A stretch of 64,000 nucleotides of DNA from Ceratotherium simum simum (taxonomy: Eukaryota > Chordata > Mammalia > Perissodactyla > Rhinocerotidae): positions 448,701 to 512,700 of the forward strand of contig NW_004454225.1 in the NCBI RefSeq assembly GCF_000283155.1, written 5' to 3'. The position numbers and the translations under genes were made by a program. Positions 24,101 through 32,512 of this stretch are shown here, one piece after another. Position 1 is the stretch's first letter; each line of letters begins with the position of its first letter. The notes beneath the pieces were generated by a model that saw only the letters and a list, made by a program, of their open reading frames with translations, did no database searches and was not told the origin of the DNA.

Positions 24101-27100
24101 AACCCCCACAGAGACACATGCACAATCAGGGACCTGGCTGGACTGGAAGTAGGGGATGAAGCACCCCCACACCACCTGTTGGGGAGCACCATTCCCTCCC
24201 CATTTAGAAGTGAGGACCAGAGACTAAGAGCTCTGGAGAGTTCCCTATGGTGCACGGCCATGGGTTAGAGTGGGTACAGGCTTGGCCACTCCTGGACCAC
24301 GTGCAGCCAACTTAAGGCCCTAACAAAGCAGGTCTCACTCTCCTGGCTTGTCCCCTTATGCTGCTGAGGGGAGGCAGCAGGGACCCGAAGAGGAGCCAGG
24401 GGCCTTGTGGCCTCAGCCACAACGTGCTGGCCTTCGGTCGATCCTGGAAAGCAGGGCCTGGAGGCCGCGCCCAGCCCACCTGCAGAGGCCATCTGGAGTC
24501 AGGCCCTGGCACTGGCACAGGCGACGAGAATGTGGCCAGCACTGTGAACAAAGGGAGCCAGCAAGGCCAGCCGGGGAGGCCCTCCAGTCACCACTGTCCG
24601 TCCCCACACCAGCAAGACAGGGGCCCAGGAAGGAGCTGGCAGGACACCACGTCAGGCCAGGGCCCCAGAGGCCCGCCTACCCAGCAAAGGCTGGACAGGC
24701 AGGGGAGACCTGCCTCCCTACCCTGACTCAGGCCCACGAGGACCCAGATTCTTTGACAGAGTAAATCCTAACTGAGATCGAGGGCTGGAGGTGACACAAC
24801 GTAAGCACTCCTGCTGGGTCAGCACGAGCACATGTTTTGCACACTCACGACCCCATTTCATAGGTGGGGAAGCCAAGGCTGGCAGAGGTCATCACTTGCT
24901 CAAGGGCACACAGCTGGTAAAAGAAACACCAGCACCCAAACCCTGGTAGAATTTACTCCAGAGCCTATACAAAGAGGAGTAGACCTGGACCTCATTTTTA
25001 AAATGATCTAGATGACTACTGGATTAGCAGGAAGTCCTGCGCCCAGGGAGGTCCCACCACACGGACTGGGGACACTGGTTTTCTGAATGACCTTGGGCTG
25101 CCCCTCCCCTTCTCTGGGCCTCAGTTTCCCTTCTGCAAAAAGAAGGCCCTGGACTGGGTGCCATCTAGGAGCAGGTGTGCATCTGTGCCAAAAGCTGCCT
25201 CTCCATGCCCTTTGCCCTCAAGCCAGTGGCTCCAGGCTTCAGCCCTGAGCCCAAGAGCCTCCATGATAAAAGGGTTCTTTACACCCACTCTAACTTCACA
25301 CACACTAAGGAGATGGGTATCCCATTTCACACATGAGAATGCTGAGGCTCAGGGAGAGAAAGTGACTTATCCCAGGACACACAGCAAACAAGAAGTAGAC
25401 TGGAGACCTGCCCCCAAATCGCAACCTTCTTCTATCCTGCCCTAAGTGAGGCCACTTCACAGACCTCTGCACATTACAGCCCTCACTTCCTCACTGGTTC
25501 ATTCAGGAAGCCTTCACTAAACACCCACAGTGGGCACCCACCTGCAGGGCGCTGGGGTGGACACAACCTGATGCCGGCCTCCCCGGAGGAGCTCGGACTC
25601 ACAGAGGAAACCGTTAAAACAGCTCCAGCCTCCACTGCTCCTTCCCTCTGCTCTGAGCTCTTGTGGTGTTTACAGAGGAGGGCAACCTACTAGGCACTCA
25701 GCAACGAACTGCACATCTGGCAGGCACTTTACAGTTTACATGATGCTCTCCCAGGCGCCATTTCATCGGTGCCTCAACACAGCCCTTGGTCAGCCAGGCA
25801 TCACCATCACGCCAACCCTCAAGATGGGGACACTGAGGCACAGAGCAGCCACACAAAGCCAGATCTGGAACCCGGTTCTGTCCTCTACACTCTCTCACTC
25901 ACGTGGAGGGCTGTGGGTATAAAGGCTGCCTTTTTTAGTTTTCAAGAGAAACCTTGGGTGGCCAGCTTGGCCATGTTGCCTGTGTGTTGATGTGTGAAGC
26001 GAGGATAGTATGGCACCACCTCTGGGGGCTGCTGTAAGGGGAGACCCCATTGAAACAGGGCCCTGCCCGACACCAAGTGCGCACTCAGAGAAGGTGCACA
26101 CCCCCTCCCTGTTTCCTCTGAGAAGCAGAGTACATACCCTAGGAGGGCAGGGACCCAGACCACTGGGTAAGAGAAACCCCAAGTTCCCAATCATGAGCAC
26201 GGCACACTGACTTCTCGGTTTTCTCTGCCCATGACAGAACTGATTTATTTTCCTTTTCCAAAGAGGGAAACAGAGACAGAGATGTTCCAAGGGCACAGGA
26301 CAGGAATGAGGATAAACCCCAGGGGCTGGCCACCTTGCCCCAATTCACAATCAACAGCTTATCCCCTCCGGACCAACCCGTGCACAGGAAGGCCGGGACT
26401 CCTGACCACGCCCTCCAGGCAGCTGAGAAAGTGGCATTCGGAGGCAAGAGCCCCTTTTCCCCCGGGTCGAGGACAGGGGTGAGATGTAAGTAATGTGTTT
26501 AAAATGACAACATGAGGGCCGGCCCCGTGGCTTAGTGGTTAAGTGCGTGCGCTCCGCTGCCGGCGGCCCGGGTTCGGATCCCGGGTGCGCACCGAGGCAC
26601 CACTCCTCCAGCCATGCTGAGGCCGCGTCCCACATACAGCAACTAGAAGGATGTGCAGCTATGACAGACAACCATGTACTGGGGCTTTGGGGAAAAATAA
26701 ATAAATAAAATCTTAAAAAAATAAAAAATAAAAAAAAATAAAATGACAACATGAGAGCAAACTCAGACTTGCAACAGGAAGCACATCTGGAGAGAGATCC
26801 TAAAAGCTAAGATCCCCCCGCAGAGGTTACTGGGGAGCCTGCGTCATGGTGAAGGCCGCCTGGGCTGAATTCCAGGAGGCCGGACCACAGGGAGGGGGCC
26901 TAGCTGGGAGCAAGCAGTAGCCCAGCCCTCTTCGGTCCACTAGCATCCTTCTCCCAGGGGGGCAAGAGACAGGGGTACAAATCCAGCCTGGGCTCTCCCA
27001 CGCCCCGCTAAAGACCCGGATCATCTGCAGCTGGAAACCAGAGCTAAAAATACCCTCCTCTGGACAGCCCGCAGCAAGTGGGAACCCCACCCGGCCCGGA

Positions 27101-27391
27101 CTGGATGTGGAGCCCCTTGGCCTGCCTCACCCCCAACCTGCTGCTTCCCTGCCACCTGGGATGGCCCTGGGGACAAAATGACCAAAACATGCCACCAAAG
27201 CCCCAGAACCAAGTTCTGACTTCAGAGCCCCAAATCCCAGCATCTTCTCTTCTCCTCGTCCCCAGGGCTGTCCCAGGGGCTCCAGAACCACTGAGCCGGA
27301 ACCAGGAACACTCACCCAGGTAGATATCACCGAAGGACCCACTCCCGATCTTCCGTCCCAGGCGGTACTTGTTCCCCACACGTAGCTCCAT
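9069..27391 (-). CDS. CSNK1E: Casein kinase 1 epsilon, complete CDS (joined)
   Basis: Join on the minus strand: 27391-27316, 18917-18807, 18665-18517, 17156-16928, 16280-16110, 14561-14413, 10274-10082, 9984-9845, 9101-9069. The lengths sum to 1,251 nt: 416 residues plus TGA, the usual length for CK1 epsilon. Visible motifs: glycine loop GSGSFG (16-21), VAIK with catalytic Lys38, HRDVKPDN with Asp128, DFG (149-151), and CK1-specific SIN (181-183) in place of APE. A basic [12 protein letters not shown] stretch follows near 220. The tail from about 296 is rich in Arg, Pro and Ser, the autoinhibitory region of the family. The kinase phosphorylates acidic or primed Ser/Thr sites in PER, CRY and Dishevelled, in cytoplasm and nucleus. 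Epsilon rather than delta is shown by NKYR at 7-10, ANIASG at 27-32, SKFYK, PSIKW and the DHLGK end. Compared with human from memory, tail differences are Pro325 for Thr, Ala337 for Thr and Ser403 for Pro. Confidence 0.97.
9845..9984 (-). CDS. CSNK1E: CSNK1E exon 9: distal regulatory tail, residues 360-406
   Basis: The exon opens GCAATACTTC after CTCCAG and encodes [20 protein letters not shown] onward, then the Ser-rich [18 protein letters not shown], where CK1 epsilon autophosphorylates. It ends CACAG before GTGAGC. If the following intron is retained, the frame adds [13 protein letters not shown] and stops. Confidence 0.96.
10082..10274 (-). CDS. CSNK1E: CSNK1E exon 8: first part of the regulatory tail, residues 296-359
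   Basis: The exon starts GGTGCAGCC after CCACAG and is 193 nt. It encodes [20 protein letters not shown], then a Pro/Ala-rich stretch ([18 protein letters not shown]), ending RIQQAG before GTGAGC. GC content is high. The donor is only 97 bp from the next acceptor. Pro325 and Ala337 differ from the human residues as I remember them; both replace threonines, so two potential phospho-acceptors are absent. Confidence 0.95.
11320..11430 (-). repeat. MIR fragment in intron 7
   Basis: aaccaaggcccagagagttc, tcacacagctcagtgcagag and tctgaacccaggcctctacc match the minus-strand MIR core. Confidence 0.55.
11640..11820 (-). repeat. Weak MIR-like segment in intron 7
   Basis: ggggaggttaagtgattcgc with nearby cagagggctggagcccctgc. 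Highly diverged. Confidence 0.4.
12594..12804 (+). mobile_element. Non-autonomous hAT-type DNA transposon relic in intron 7
   Basis: It opens acactgtcccacagaacctt and closes ggctaccatgttggatgacg, with internal gtagccactagcc and gtagccagtggctacc. The ends resemble those of the element at 58,249, so the two are probably related families. I am not certain of the family name. Confidence 0.65.
13666..14412 (-). other. Intron 7 open frame continuing exon 7, with two hydrophobic segments
   Basis: The CSNK1E frame stays open past the exon 7 donor for about 249 codons. It encodes two membrane-like stretches: [20 protein letters not shown] at about 14,044-14,115 and [16 protein letters not shown] at about 13,950-14,030. 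Codons between about 14,060 and 14,170 favour G or C at the third position (ACC, CTG, GGC, CTC, GAG, TCC, TTC), as real exons here do. I recognise no family. It could be a retained-intron C-terminus, an undescribed exon, a relic of a small membrane-protein gene, or chance in GC-rich DNA. No clear acceptor with a good pyrimidine tract is visible, so it is not called as a gene. Confidence 0.2.
14413..14561 (-). CDS. CSNK1E: CSNK1E exon 7: end of kinase domain, residues 246-295
   Basis: The 149-nt exon runs from SEFSTYLNF to DWNMLKF and ends in phase 0 at TTC before the donor GTGAGT. It closes the kinase C-lobe. Reading on into intron 7 stays open for about 250 codons (see the separate entry at 13666). 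Confidence 0.97.
15017..15890 (+). mobile_element. Solitary LTR-like element in intron 6 (antisense to CSNK1E)
   Basis: The segment starts TGTGAGATAACAG, carries a polyadenylation-type tttaataaactgg near 15,550 and continues through tagtgtcagaatt-like and gtaggacacccagctcgtg stretches to about 15,890. This layout fits a long class III endogenous retrovirus LTR, possibly MER21-like. No internal viral genes are present. Borders and family are from memory. Confidence 0.55.
16110..16280 (-). CDS. CSNK1E: CSNK1E exon 6: residues 189-245
   Basis: The exon starts AGCAAAGCCG after CTGCAG and ends CCCCT before GTGAGT (171 nt). It encodes [20 protein letters not shown], then the basic [13 protein letters not shown] segment proposed as a nuclear-localisation signal in this family. 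The in-frame stop just after GYP belongs to the intron and is not a nonsense mutation. Confidence 0.97.
16615..16805 (+). repeat. MIR SINE in intron 5
   Basis: gaccttaagcaacctgtg, then gtgtttcccatcctgtaaaa, gctgctgtggggatgaagta and gggctcggcacactg follow MIR order. Confidence 0.65.
16928..17156 (-). CDS. CSNK1E: CSNK1E exon 5: catalytic loop to activation segment, residues 113-188
   Basis: The exon is 229 nt, with acceptor CCCCAG and donor GGTGAGG after ATCG. It holds HRDVKPDN, the DFG motif, and [13 protein letters not shown]. Arg178, the site of the hamster tau mutation (R178C), is encoded by CGC at 16961-16959, so the wild-type residue is present. A 255-codon reading frame seen here (16542-17309) is this exon read through into both introns. 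Confidence 0.97.
17409..17452 (+). repeat. Short direct repeat in intron 4
   Basis: ggcaagatctagaaat occurs at 17,409 and 17,437, 28 bp apart, a local duplication. Confidence 0.8.
18040..18190 (-). repeat. MIR fragment in intron 4
   Basis: gactgaggctcagagagctc, then aaggtcaccacactgggaca and acccaggtct. Confidence 0.6.
18195..18300 (+). mobile_element. MER5A-like hAT fragment in intron 4
   Basis: cagcaggtctggagttgggc followed by ctgggaatctgcatttaac matches the centre of MER5A. Confidence 0.6.
18517..18665 (-). CDS. CSNK1E: CSNK1E exon 4: residues 63-112
   Basis: This 149-nt exon is preceded by GGCAG and followed by GTGAGTCC. It encodes [20 protein letters not shown] onward, covering the N-lobe strands and hinge, and ends with ADQM at a codon boundary (phase 0). 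Confidence 0.97.
18807..18917 (-). CDS. CSNK1E: CSNK1E exon 3: residues 26-62
   Basis: The acceptor is GCAG and the exon opens with GTGCCAACATC, completing Gly26. It is 111 nt and carries VAIKLE with the catalytic lysine. It ends MMQGG plus one base before GTGAGG. The ANIASGEEV opening separates CK1 epsilon from delta (TDIAAGEEV, from memory). Intron 3, which follows, is only 141 bp. Confidence 0.97.
19700..20490 (+). mobile_element. L1 (old L1M type) 3' end in intron 2
   Basis: caaatgtccatcaaccgatg, gtactgatacgtgacgccac, ttccagtatatgaaatgtcc and ctggtggttgccaagggctg, ending at tttcatctcaatttttt, is the L1 3' terminus in plus orientation. Reading frames are broken, so it is a dead 5'-truncated copy. 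Confidence 0.85.
20500..21790 (+). mobile_element. Second L1 (L1ME-like) 3' region in intron 2
   Basis: tcatatgaaaagatgctcaa, gagaaatgcaaattaaaatt, aacccaaatgtccatcattt and gtggaaagatctcaaagaca are ORF2-tail and 3'UTR marks. The frame is interrupted throughout. The part before 20,980 is less certain and may be an independent 3' end. Confidence 0.7.
21800..22110 (-). mobile_element. L1M fragment, minus strand, intron 2
   Basis: It reads ttgttgagatgtaattcaca, tctctatggatgtgcctatt and tttcatataaatggaatcac, the reverse complement of an L1M 3' region. It lies head-to-head with the previous plus-strand L1. Confidence 0.75.
22378..22580 (+). repeat. MIR SINE in intron 2
   Basis: tgggctccagagcccaaatt, cttgggtaagtcactgtacc, ttaggttgttctgaggtgta and agagtgccaggcacacag are visible in order. 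Confidence 0.8.
22886..23106 (-). mobile_element. MER20-like hAT element in intron 2
   Basis: It begins ggggtttctcagccgccgc and ends with aatgtctccagactgtgcca and cccctgggggacaaaatcc. A short internal duplication (gggggctgccctgt twice, near 22,940-22,975) lengthens it. Confidence 0.8.
23430..23775 (-). repeat. Two MIR fragments in intron 2
   Basis: One at about 23,435-23,545 (catgtagaaactgagacacc) and a clearer one at 23,665-23,775 (actcagagaggttaagtaac, ggtcacacagaactgcc). Confidence 0.6.
24800..24975 (-). repeat. MIR SINE in intron 2
   Basis: acccc-atttcataggtgggg-like core, then tgctcaagggcacacagctg and ccaaaccctggtag. Confidence 0.6.
25270..25440 (-). repeat. MIR SINE in intron 2
   Basis: atgagaatgctgaggctcag, gtgacttatcccaggacaca and cagcaaacaagaagtag. 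Confidence 0.65.
25690..25890 (-). repeat. MIR SINE in intron 2
   Basis: ggcactttacagtttacatg, then gatggggacactgaggcaca and gatctggaacccggttctg. Confidence 0.6.
26517..26739 (+). mobile_element. ERE SINE in intron 2 with perfect 16-bp duplication
   Basis: The head ggccggccccgtggcttagt, a B-box-like ggttcggatcc and the A/T-rich tail are intact. aaaatgacaacatgag flanks it at 26,501-26,516 and 26,740-26,755 without a mismatch. It is antisense to CSNK1E. Confidence 0.97.
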
Positions 27392-27403
27392 GGTTCACTC
27401 TCG
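27316..27403 (-). CDS. CSNK1E: CSNK1E exon 2: 12 nt of 5'UTR, start codon, residues 1-25
   Basis: The acceptor TTTGCAG is followed by CGAGAGTGAACC and the ATG at 27391-27389. ACC before the ATG with G after it is a good Kozak context. The exon encodes [10 protein letters not shown] and the glycine loop. It ends CTGG before the donor GTGAGT, splitting the codon for Gly26 after its first base. Confidence 0.97.
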
Positions 27404-30311
27404 CTGCAAACGGAAGCAGACACACTGAGGTCAGAGAAGCGGGGAGCTGGAAAGGGGGCCTGGGCTGAGGGACCCCACTCCTCCCCCACCAAAGGCCAGG
27501 TGAAGCCACAAGGATCTTGGGACACCAACATTCACCCTCCCACTGTCCAGGAAGAGATTTGGCCTCGCTTTGCCTGAGGGCGACCAGGTGTCAGGTGGCC
27601 CCCCGACATGTGGGGAAGAGCTAAGGCAGGCTTAGAACAGGTGGCTGCATGGCTAGGCAGAAGGTGGAACTGTAGACCAGGCCTGGAAAGAAGCAGTGAA
27701 GCAAGCATCTGGGGGGGCACTAATTCGGGGACCCTCCAATAGGAGCTCAGAGGCAGGCCAGGCACAATGGGCCAAGATCCTGAAAGGAAAATCAAGGACA
27801 AAGGGGGTTATGGGGAGGGGGGATGCACGAGCTGATTATCCTGGGGGTGCCACCACGGCAACCACCAGCAAGTTCCAACCTCCTGGGACAGGAGGACAAG
27901 ATGAAAGGAGGGTCCCTAAGGACCTCCTCAGCCCCTTTAGGACTCAGAAATGACAGGGTCCCCCTGCCCCCATCCTCACCCCAGGCTTCTAGCACCAAGA
28001 ATTGGAGGCTAGATCTTGCCAGTTTGCAGTGTGCCTTGCAGGAGAAAGGTCTTCTCCTCAACTCAGGGGGAGGGACGGGGGACCCGTAAGATCTCAGAGT
28101 GTCTACAAGAGGGCCAGTGTAGAAAACTACCCAGAGGGGCCTCCCTTTGCAGACAGGGCCCTCAGGCCCAGAGAGGCCACACAACCTAGCACAAGGTAGT
28201 GGCAGAGTCTCCTCACCTGGGACCCAGAGAGGGTTCCTGCTGCCCCTCCTGGCGGCCTCCCACCCTCACAAACAGGACTCATTTATTTCATGCCTGGGCC
28301 AGGAGGCAAAACAGGAAGATGGAAAAGCAACTGTGTGAGGCACAGAGGCTCTGCCCCTTCCCCATGCCAAGTGCTACTACCCCCAAAAGCCAGACCCACC
28401 TGGGAGGGGAGAGACTGATTCCACATTTGGTCAGGCTGGAGCTCCCCACCTTGGCAGAGGCAAGAAGCCACCAGCTCCCAGAAGACATCCAGCCCCAGCA
28501 TCTAGCTCCCAGGGAGCTGCCACTAGCCCTTCACCCATGGCCACAAGGAAGCTGCCTCCACCCCGAGCCAGCCAAACTCCGGGCTCTCAACCAAGGACCT
28601 CTGCCCACACGCCTGGCCGGTCCCAGCTGAGGCCCCATGGCTGCCAGCAGAACACACTCCACATTTGCAGGAAACTCACATGCCACACACTGTCCTATGT
28701 GTACACTCCAAAAGAAGAAAGAAAAGCAGACACACAGTGTGAGCCCCACTGGGGGTGGGGTGGGAGGGCAGGTGTGTACACACACAAACACAACCCCCCC
28801 AGTCCGTTTTCCACCAACGCCAATTCAGAGACCACACATGGCAGCCGGGAAAGCCGAAGGTTAGGAAAGGAACATAAATACACCCGCATCCTATATTACA
28901 TAAATACCCATGCCGGGTTATATAAATACTGTGCCCTCCGCCTGGGTGTCTTACATAAATACACCGCACATGACCCCCAGCCCCTCCCCACTCCCTGGGC
29001 TGAGGGCAGAGAAGGGGAGAAGAGGGGGTGCCAACCATCAGCCCGGCAGGAAAGGACGGTGCTCTGTGCTAGCCACCTAGACCCCCCCCCGGGGCCTCTC
29101 CCACACTCGGGGGGCCACAGAGAGCCTCCCCTGTCCCTGCACTGTCCCCCAAAAAGCCTCCCGGAGGAGAGGAGAAACGATTGAGTCAGGAATGGCAGAG
29201 GCTTTCCAGTTCTTCGCTGCTTCTCCCATGGGGGGCCAGAGAATAAACGAAGTTAAAAAAAAAGGCGGACATGGAGATTCCAGAGTTTCAGCTGGTGAAA
29301 AAAATTAGACAAACTACCAAGCAGCACAGCACAGGGCAGCTCCCTGTCCCCCTCCAGCCAGGGCCCTTGTCACTGGACCATTAAAATAAAAATCCGAGGG
29401 ACATCCTAGACACGAAGGCAAAGGAGCCGCAAACAGGCATCTACTGGGTGCAACTTGCACCCTCCTGATCCTGTTCCTCTCTCCCCAAATCCTTCTCCCC
29501 AGGGAGGCTGCACCAAGAAAAAACATGCAAAAGAACTAAAGGGAGAGTTGGGGAGGGGGCTCCCCCCACTTTGAGTTTGGGTGTGCAGAGGAGCCTGGGA
29601 GCCCTCTCGCTCAAGACACCCAGCACAAACATAGTTTTCTGTTCCACAGAGACTTGCAAAACACGGATTTCTCACACGGAGACACCGGAGAATCCGATCT
29701 GATAAATCACCCCCACTCCTTTCTTTCTCTCGACAAAGGAAAACAGAATCAGTGGCTGGGTGACCACACACCCCATCACCTCGGGGCCCCCGGCGTCCCC
29801 ATCCAATGCGGGAGCAGCCTTGCTGACCCCCAGCTCCCCAGCTCCCAAGCGGGGAGAGGAAGGGGGGCGCGGCCGATTGTCCGGGGAAACGAACAGAAGC
29901 CCGGGGTTCGGCCGAGAAGCCCGAATCAACAGTATCGGGTGCCCCCGGCACGCCAGTCCCGAACCCCCGCCCTCAGCGTCCCCAAATCACAGCTCGGGGT
30001 GGCCGCTGCGGCCAGCTGGGGCCTTGAAGGGTCCAGTTGGGGTGGGGGCGACGGGCCGGGCTGGGGGGGCCTCCCCCCGGCGAGCCTGCAAAATAATAGT
30101 CACCCTCCTCCTCCTCCTCGTCCCCAGCCGCGCCTTTGTCCTCGCCGGGCCGAGCGGGCGGCGCCCGGGCTGCCCCCCCATGCCCAGCGCGGCCGCGCGT
30201 GTGTCCGCCCGCCCCTCCCCGCCCTCTCGCGCAAAAACAAAGAGGCGGAGGGAGCCCCGTTTCCCCCCGGGTTTGCGCCCCTCCGCGGGCCCGCGGCCCC
30301 CCAATATTTAC
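27404..30311 (-). other. CSNK1E intron 1
   Basis: About 2.9 kb with no recognisable coding sequence and few obvious interspersed repeats. The half nearest the promoter merges into the CpG island, and it contains the ATAAATAC array at 28,872-28,962. The lack of SINEs suggests constraint or simply GC-rich promoter-proximal DNA. Confidence 0.6.
28872..28962. repeat. Four spaced copies of the ten-mer ACATAAATAC
   Basis: Copies start at 28,872, 28,898, 28,920 (ATATAAATAC) and 28,953, separated by 26, 22 and 33 bp. On the gene strand they read GTATTTATGT, an A/T core resembling MEF2-type sites but not an exact match. The spacers share little, so this is a motif cluster or a decayed minisatellite. 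Confidence 0.6.
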
Positions 30312-30344
30312 CCCGCCGGGAAGGCGCCGGTGCCGGGCCGCTGC

Positions 30345-30652
30345 NNNNNNNNNNNNNNNNNNNNNNNNNNNNNNNNNNNNNNNNNNNNNNNNNNNNNNNN
30401 NNNNNNNNNNNNNNNNNNNNNNNNNNNNNNNNNNNNNNNNNNNNNNNNNNNNNNNNNNNNNNNNNNNNNNNNNNNNNNNNNNNNNNNNNNNNNNNNNNNN
30501 NNNNNNNNNNNNNNNNNNNNNNNNNNNNNNNNNNNNNNNNNNNNNNNNNNNNNNNNNNNNNNNNNNNNNNNNNNNNNNNNNNNNNNNNNNNNNNNNNNNN
30601 NNNNNNNNNNNNNNNNNNNNNNNNNNNNNNNNNNNNNNNNNNNNNNNNNNNN
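30345..30652. other. Assembly gap, 308 N
   Basis: An unsequenced stretch in the GC-rich CSNK1E promoter and first exon. Reading frames that cross it are artefacts. Confidence 1.
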
Positions 30653-30671
30653 GAGCCCCGGGCCCGCCCGC

Positions 30672-30679
30672 TGATGTCA
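30672..30679 (-). promoter_or_regulatory. CRE-like site near the CSNK1E promoter
   Basis: TGACATCA on the minus strand differs by one base from the palindromic CRE TGACGTCA. It lies between the CGG run and the gap in the expected core promoter. CREB/ATF binding is an inference from the motif. Confidence 0.35.
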
Positions 30680-30899
30680 TCCCCGGCCCGCCGCCGCCGC
30701 CGCCCCGGAGGATTTAAAGGGCCCGCGCCCGCGGCTCCCAGGCCCGCTGGGGTCTGCGGCCGGGAAACACGGTTCCCTAGCCTCGCGAGGAGCGCCTCGC
30801 AGGAACGCGGTCTTCCGTGTGGGGCCAGGGGAGCACAGTCAGGCACTGACGCCCTGACCCAGTCGAGGGCACAGGTGGAAAAAACCGGGTGGGGGGTGG

Positions 30900-32500
30900 G
30901 GAGGAGGAGGGTGCACAAAAAGCCGGGGTTTTCTAGCCCTAAAAGCTGCTCTCTCCCCTGCCGGGTTCTGTCTCCTCTCAAACCAAAGCAGTGGCCCCCT
31001 GCGAGGCCAGTGGATATGCCCGTTACTGCAACCCGAGAATGTTGAGCGAGTTGGAAGCTCCCTGCGCCTTCAGGCTCTGAGTGCTGCACAGAATACAGGC
31101 CAGGTCGATTCAGGGGCCACCGATATGACAGGACAGCAAGAGATGGTGGGCCGCTGACGGCCCAAAGAGGTAGCCTGGGCTCAGCTACACTCTCCTGCCA
31201 CGGAAAAGTCAAAGGCAAAGACCTTTTTCTTCTCCCTCTTCCCTCTTCCAGCAGCTCAAACTGTGATGCGCACAGAGCAGATCCCCAAGCACTAATTCTG
31301 TTCTCACTCTTTTAATGAGGGACCCCACAGACTGCCATGGAACCAACACCTGAGTCAGGTTCCGAGTGGTGCGGGTTTAGTCAAGTCACCTCCCAGCTCT
31401 GAGCCTGGGTTTCCACACTTGCAAATGGAGAAGAAGGACCCCTCCCTCCCCAGGTCACTGGGAGAATTAATTAAGGTTTGCTACCGGCTTCCGGAGCAGC
31501 CGATGAAAGGTTCCAGGGCAGAGTTATTAAAACGATGATATTTACACTTTGCCATGCAAAGCTCCTAATTATGACACACAGTTGACTGTGGACACACAAA
31601 TGCCAGAGTACACTCATGCAATCCCGGATGCATGGTTCCCAGGAAGAGTCACTTCCAGAATAACTGCATCTTCCCTCGAGCCTGAGGGACTTAGTCACAC
31701 ACTGTCCAAATGGCAGGAGCAGCACAGAGCAGGTTCTTCTCTCACAGCCCAGAGAGGGGAAGTGGTTTGCCCAGGACCACACAGCACAGCAAGATGGCTC
31801 TGTTCCCCCAATGGTCTCAGGGAAGCTGAGTCTACCATGAGCCCATTTCCAGGAGCTGGAGAGTGAGCACAAGCCTTCTCCCAGGAGAGATCTGCAGCAG
31901 TCAACTGGGGACCTGCCCTTGGTACCACCTTTGCCGGAGCAGGGGGTTACCAGCCAAGGTGATGGGCTTTGTTTGGCCTGCACAGGTTTTTTTGTTTCCA
32001 CTGTTTTTTTTCTTTTGTTTTGTTAATTGATTCCCAGTGTTTTAAAATGGGAAGATATCATATTATAGATACATAGTCCCTACTTCTCTTGAAGCACTGA
32101 GAGAACCGGCCACTCTGGGCCCAAACTCTCACTGAGCCTTGGCCACACTCAGCTGGCCTGGGCAGCAGCCACCCTCCTTGGTGACAGCCCAAGGGCCCTA
32201 TCTTGTTGCCTCACTTCAGCTTGTTTCACCCATTTTTATGACTCCCTTCATCCCCTGGAGGTCCCCAAGTGTGACCCTGTCCTAGAGGTTGGCCACCATG
32301 CTTCCCAACCAGTGCCCTTCCCTTCGTCGTCTGTTTTCACCCCAACTTCACCAGCCTGGAATCCTGAGTCTCTGCTCCCCGTGTCCGGGGAGGCCAGCCC
32401 TCCCTGCGGCCACACGTTCTCCTCAAGTGAGACGAGGTGCCCAGGCCTGGGGCCCGGGCAGAGGGACGCTGGCACTACCAAGCAGGGTGGAATGCACACG
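30900..32500. other. Region upstream of the CSNK1E promoter
   Basis: The first 300 bp are still fairly GC-rich. A MIR-like piece at about 31,360-31,480 (cacttgcaaatggagaagaa) is the only repeat I can name. The 176-codon frame at 31,471-32,001 (minus) has no recognisable domain. Confidence 0.5.
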
Positions 32501-32512
32501 TGTCCTCCATCC

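Larger units (their letters stand above)
6765..30690 (-). other. CSNK1E: CSNK1E transcription unit (11 exons)
   Basis: The gene runs on the minus strand for about 24 kb. Exons in transcript order: 1, non-coding, inside the CpG island and partly in the gap, probably ending at 30312; 2, 27316-27403; 3, 18807-18917; 4, 18517-18665; 5, 16928-17156; 6, 16110-16280; 7, 14413-14561; 8, 10082-10274; 9, 9845-9984; 10, 9036-9101; 11, about 6765-8018. Introns 2 to 10 all have GT..AG ends and keep the frame. Introns 3 (141 bp) and 8 (97 bp) are very short. Intron 2 (8.4 kb) carries most of the repeats. The stop codon is in exon 10, 33 nt before the last splice junction. That is closer than the roughly 50-nt limit, so nonsense-mediated decay is not expected. 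The 5' boundary is uncertain because of the gap. Confidence 0.93.
30312..30690 (-). other. CSNK1E: Probable CSNK1E non-coding exon 1 (inferred, mostly in gap)
   Basis: An exon upstream of the 27403 acceptor is required. The best donor I see in the island is GGCGGG before GTAAATATT at 30311. The upstream end would lie in the gap or just past it, near 30,685, if the TTTAAA at 30,718-30,713 acts as a TATA-like element. Both ends are inference. Confidence 0.35.
29750..30780. promoter_or_regulatory. CSNK1E CpG island and promoter region (contains gap)
   Basis: CpG and GC density rise sharply on both sides of the 30,345-30,652 gap, with runs such as ggcgcggccg and a CGG triplet run at 30,690-30,705. 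It lies upstream of the first coding exon of a housekeeping-type gene, where a CpG promoter is expected. The exact transcription start is not visible. Confidence 0.85.

Noticed and set aside
9069..27391. CSNK1D rather than CSNK1E
   Set aside because: Diagnostic residues (NKYR, ANIASG, SKFYK, PSIKW, DHLGK) and the tail match epsilon.
29654..31045. 463-codon plus-strand frame across the CpG island
   Set aside because: A third of it is unknown residues from the N gap. The rest is GC-rich low-complexity sequence antisense to the CSNK1E promoter.
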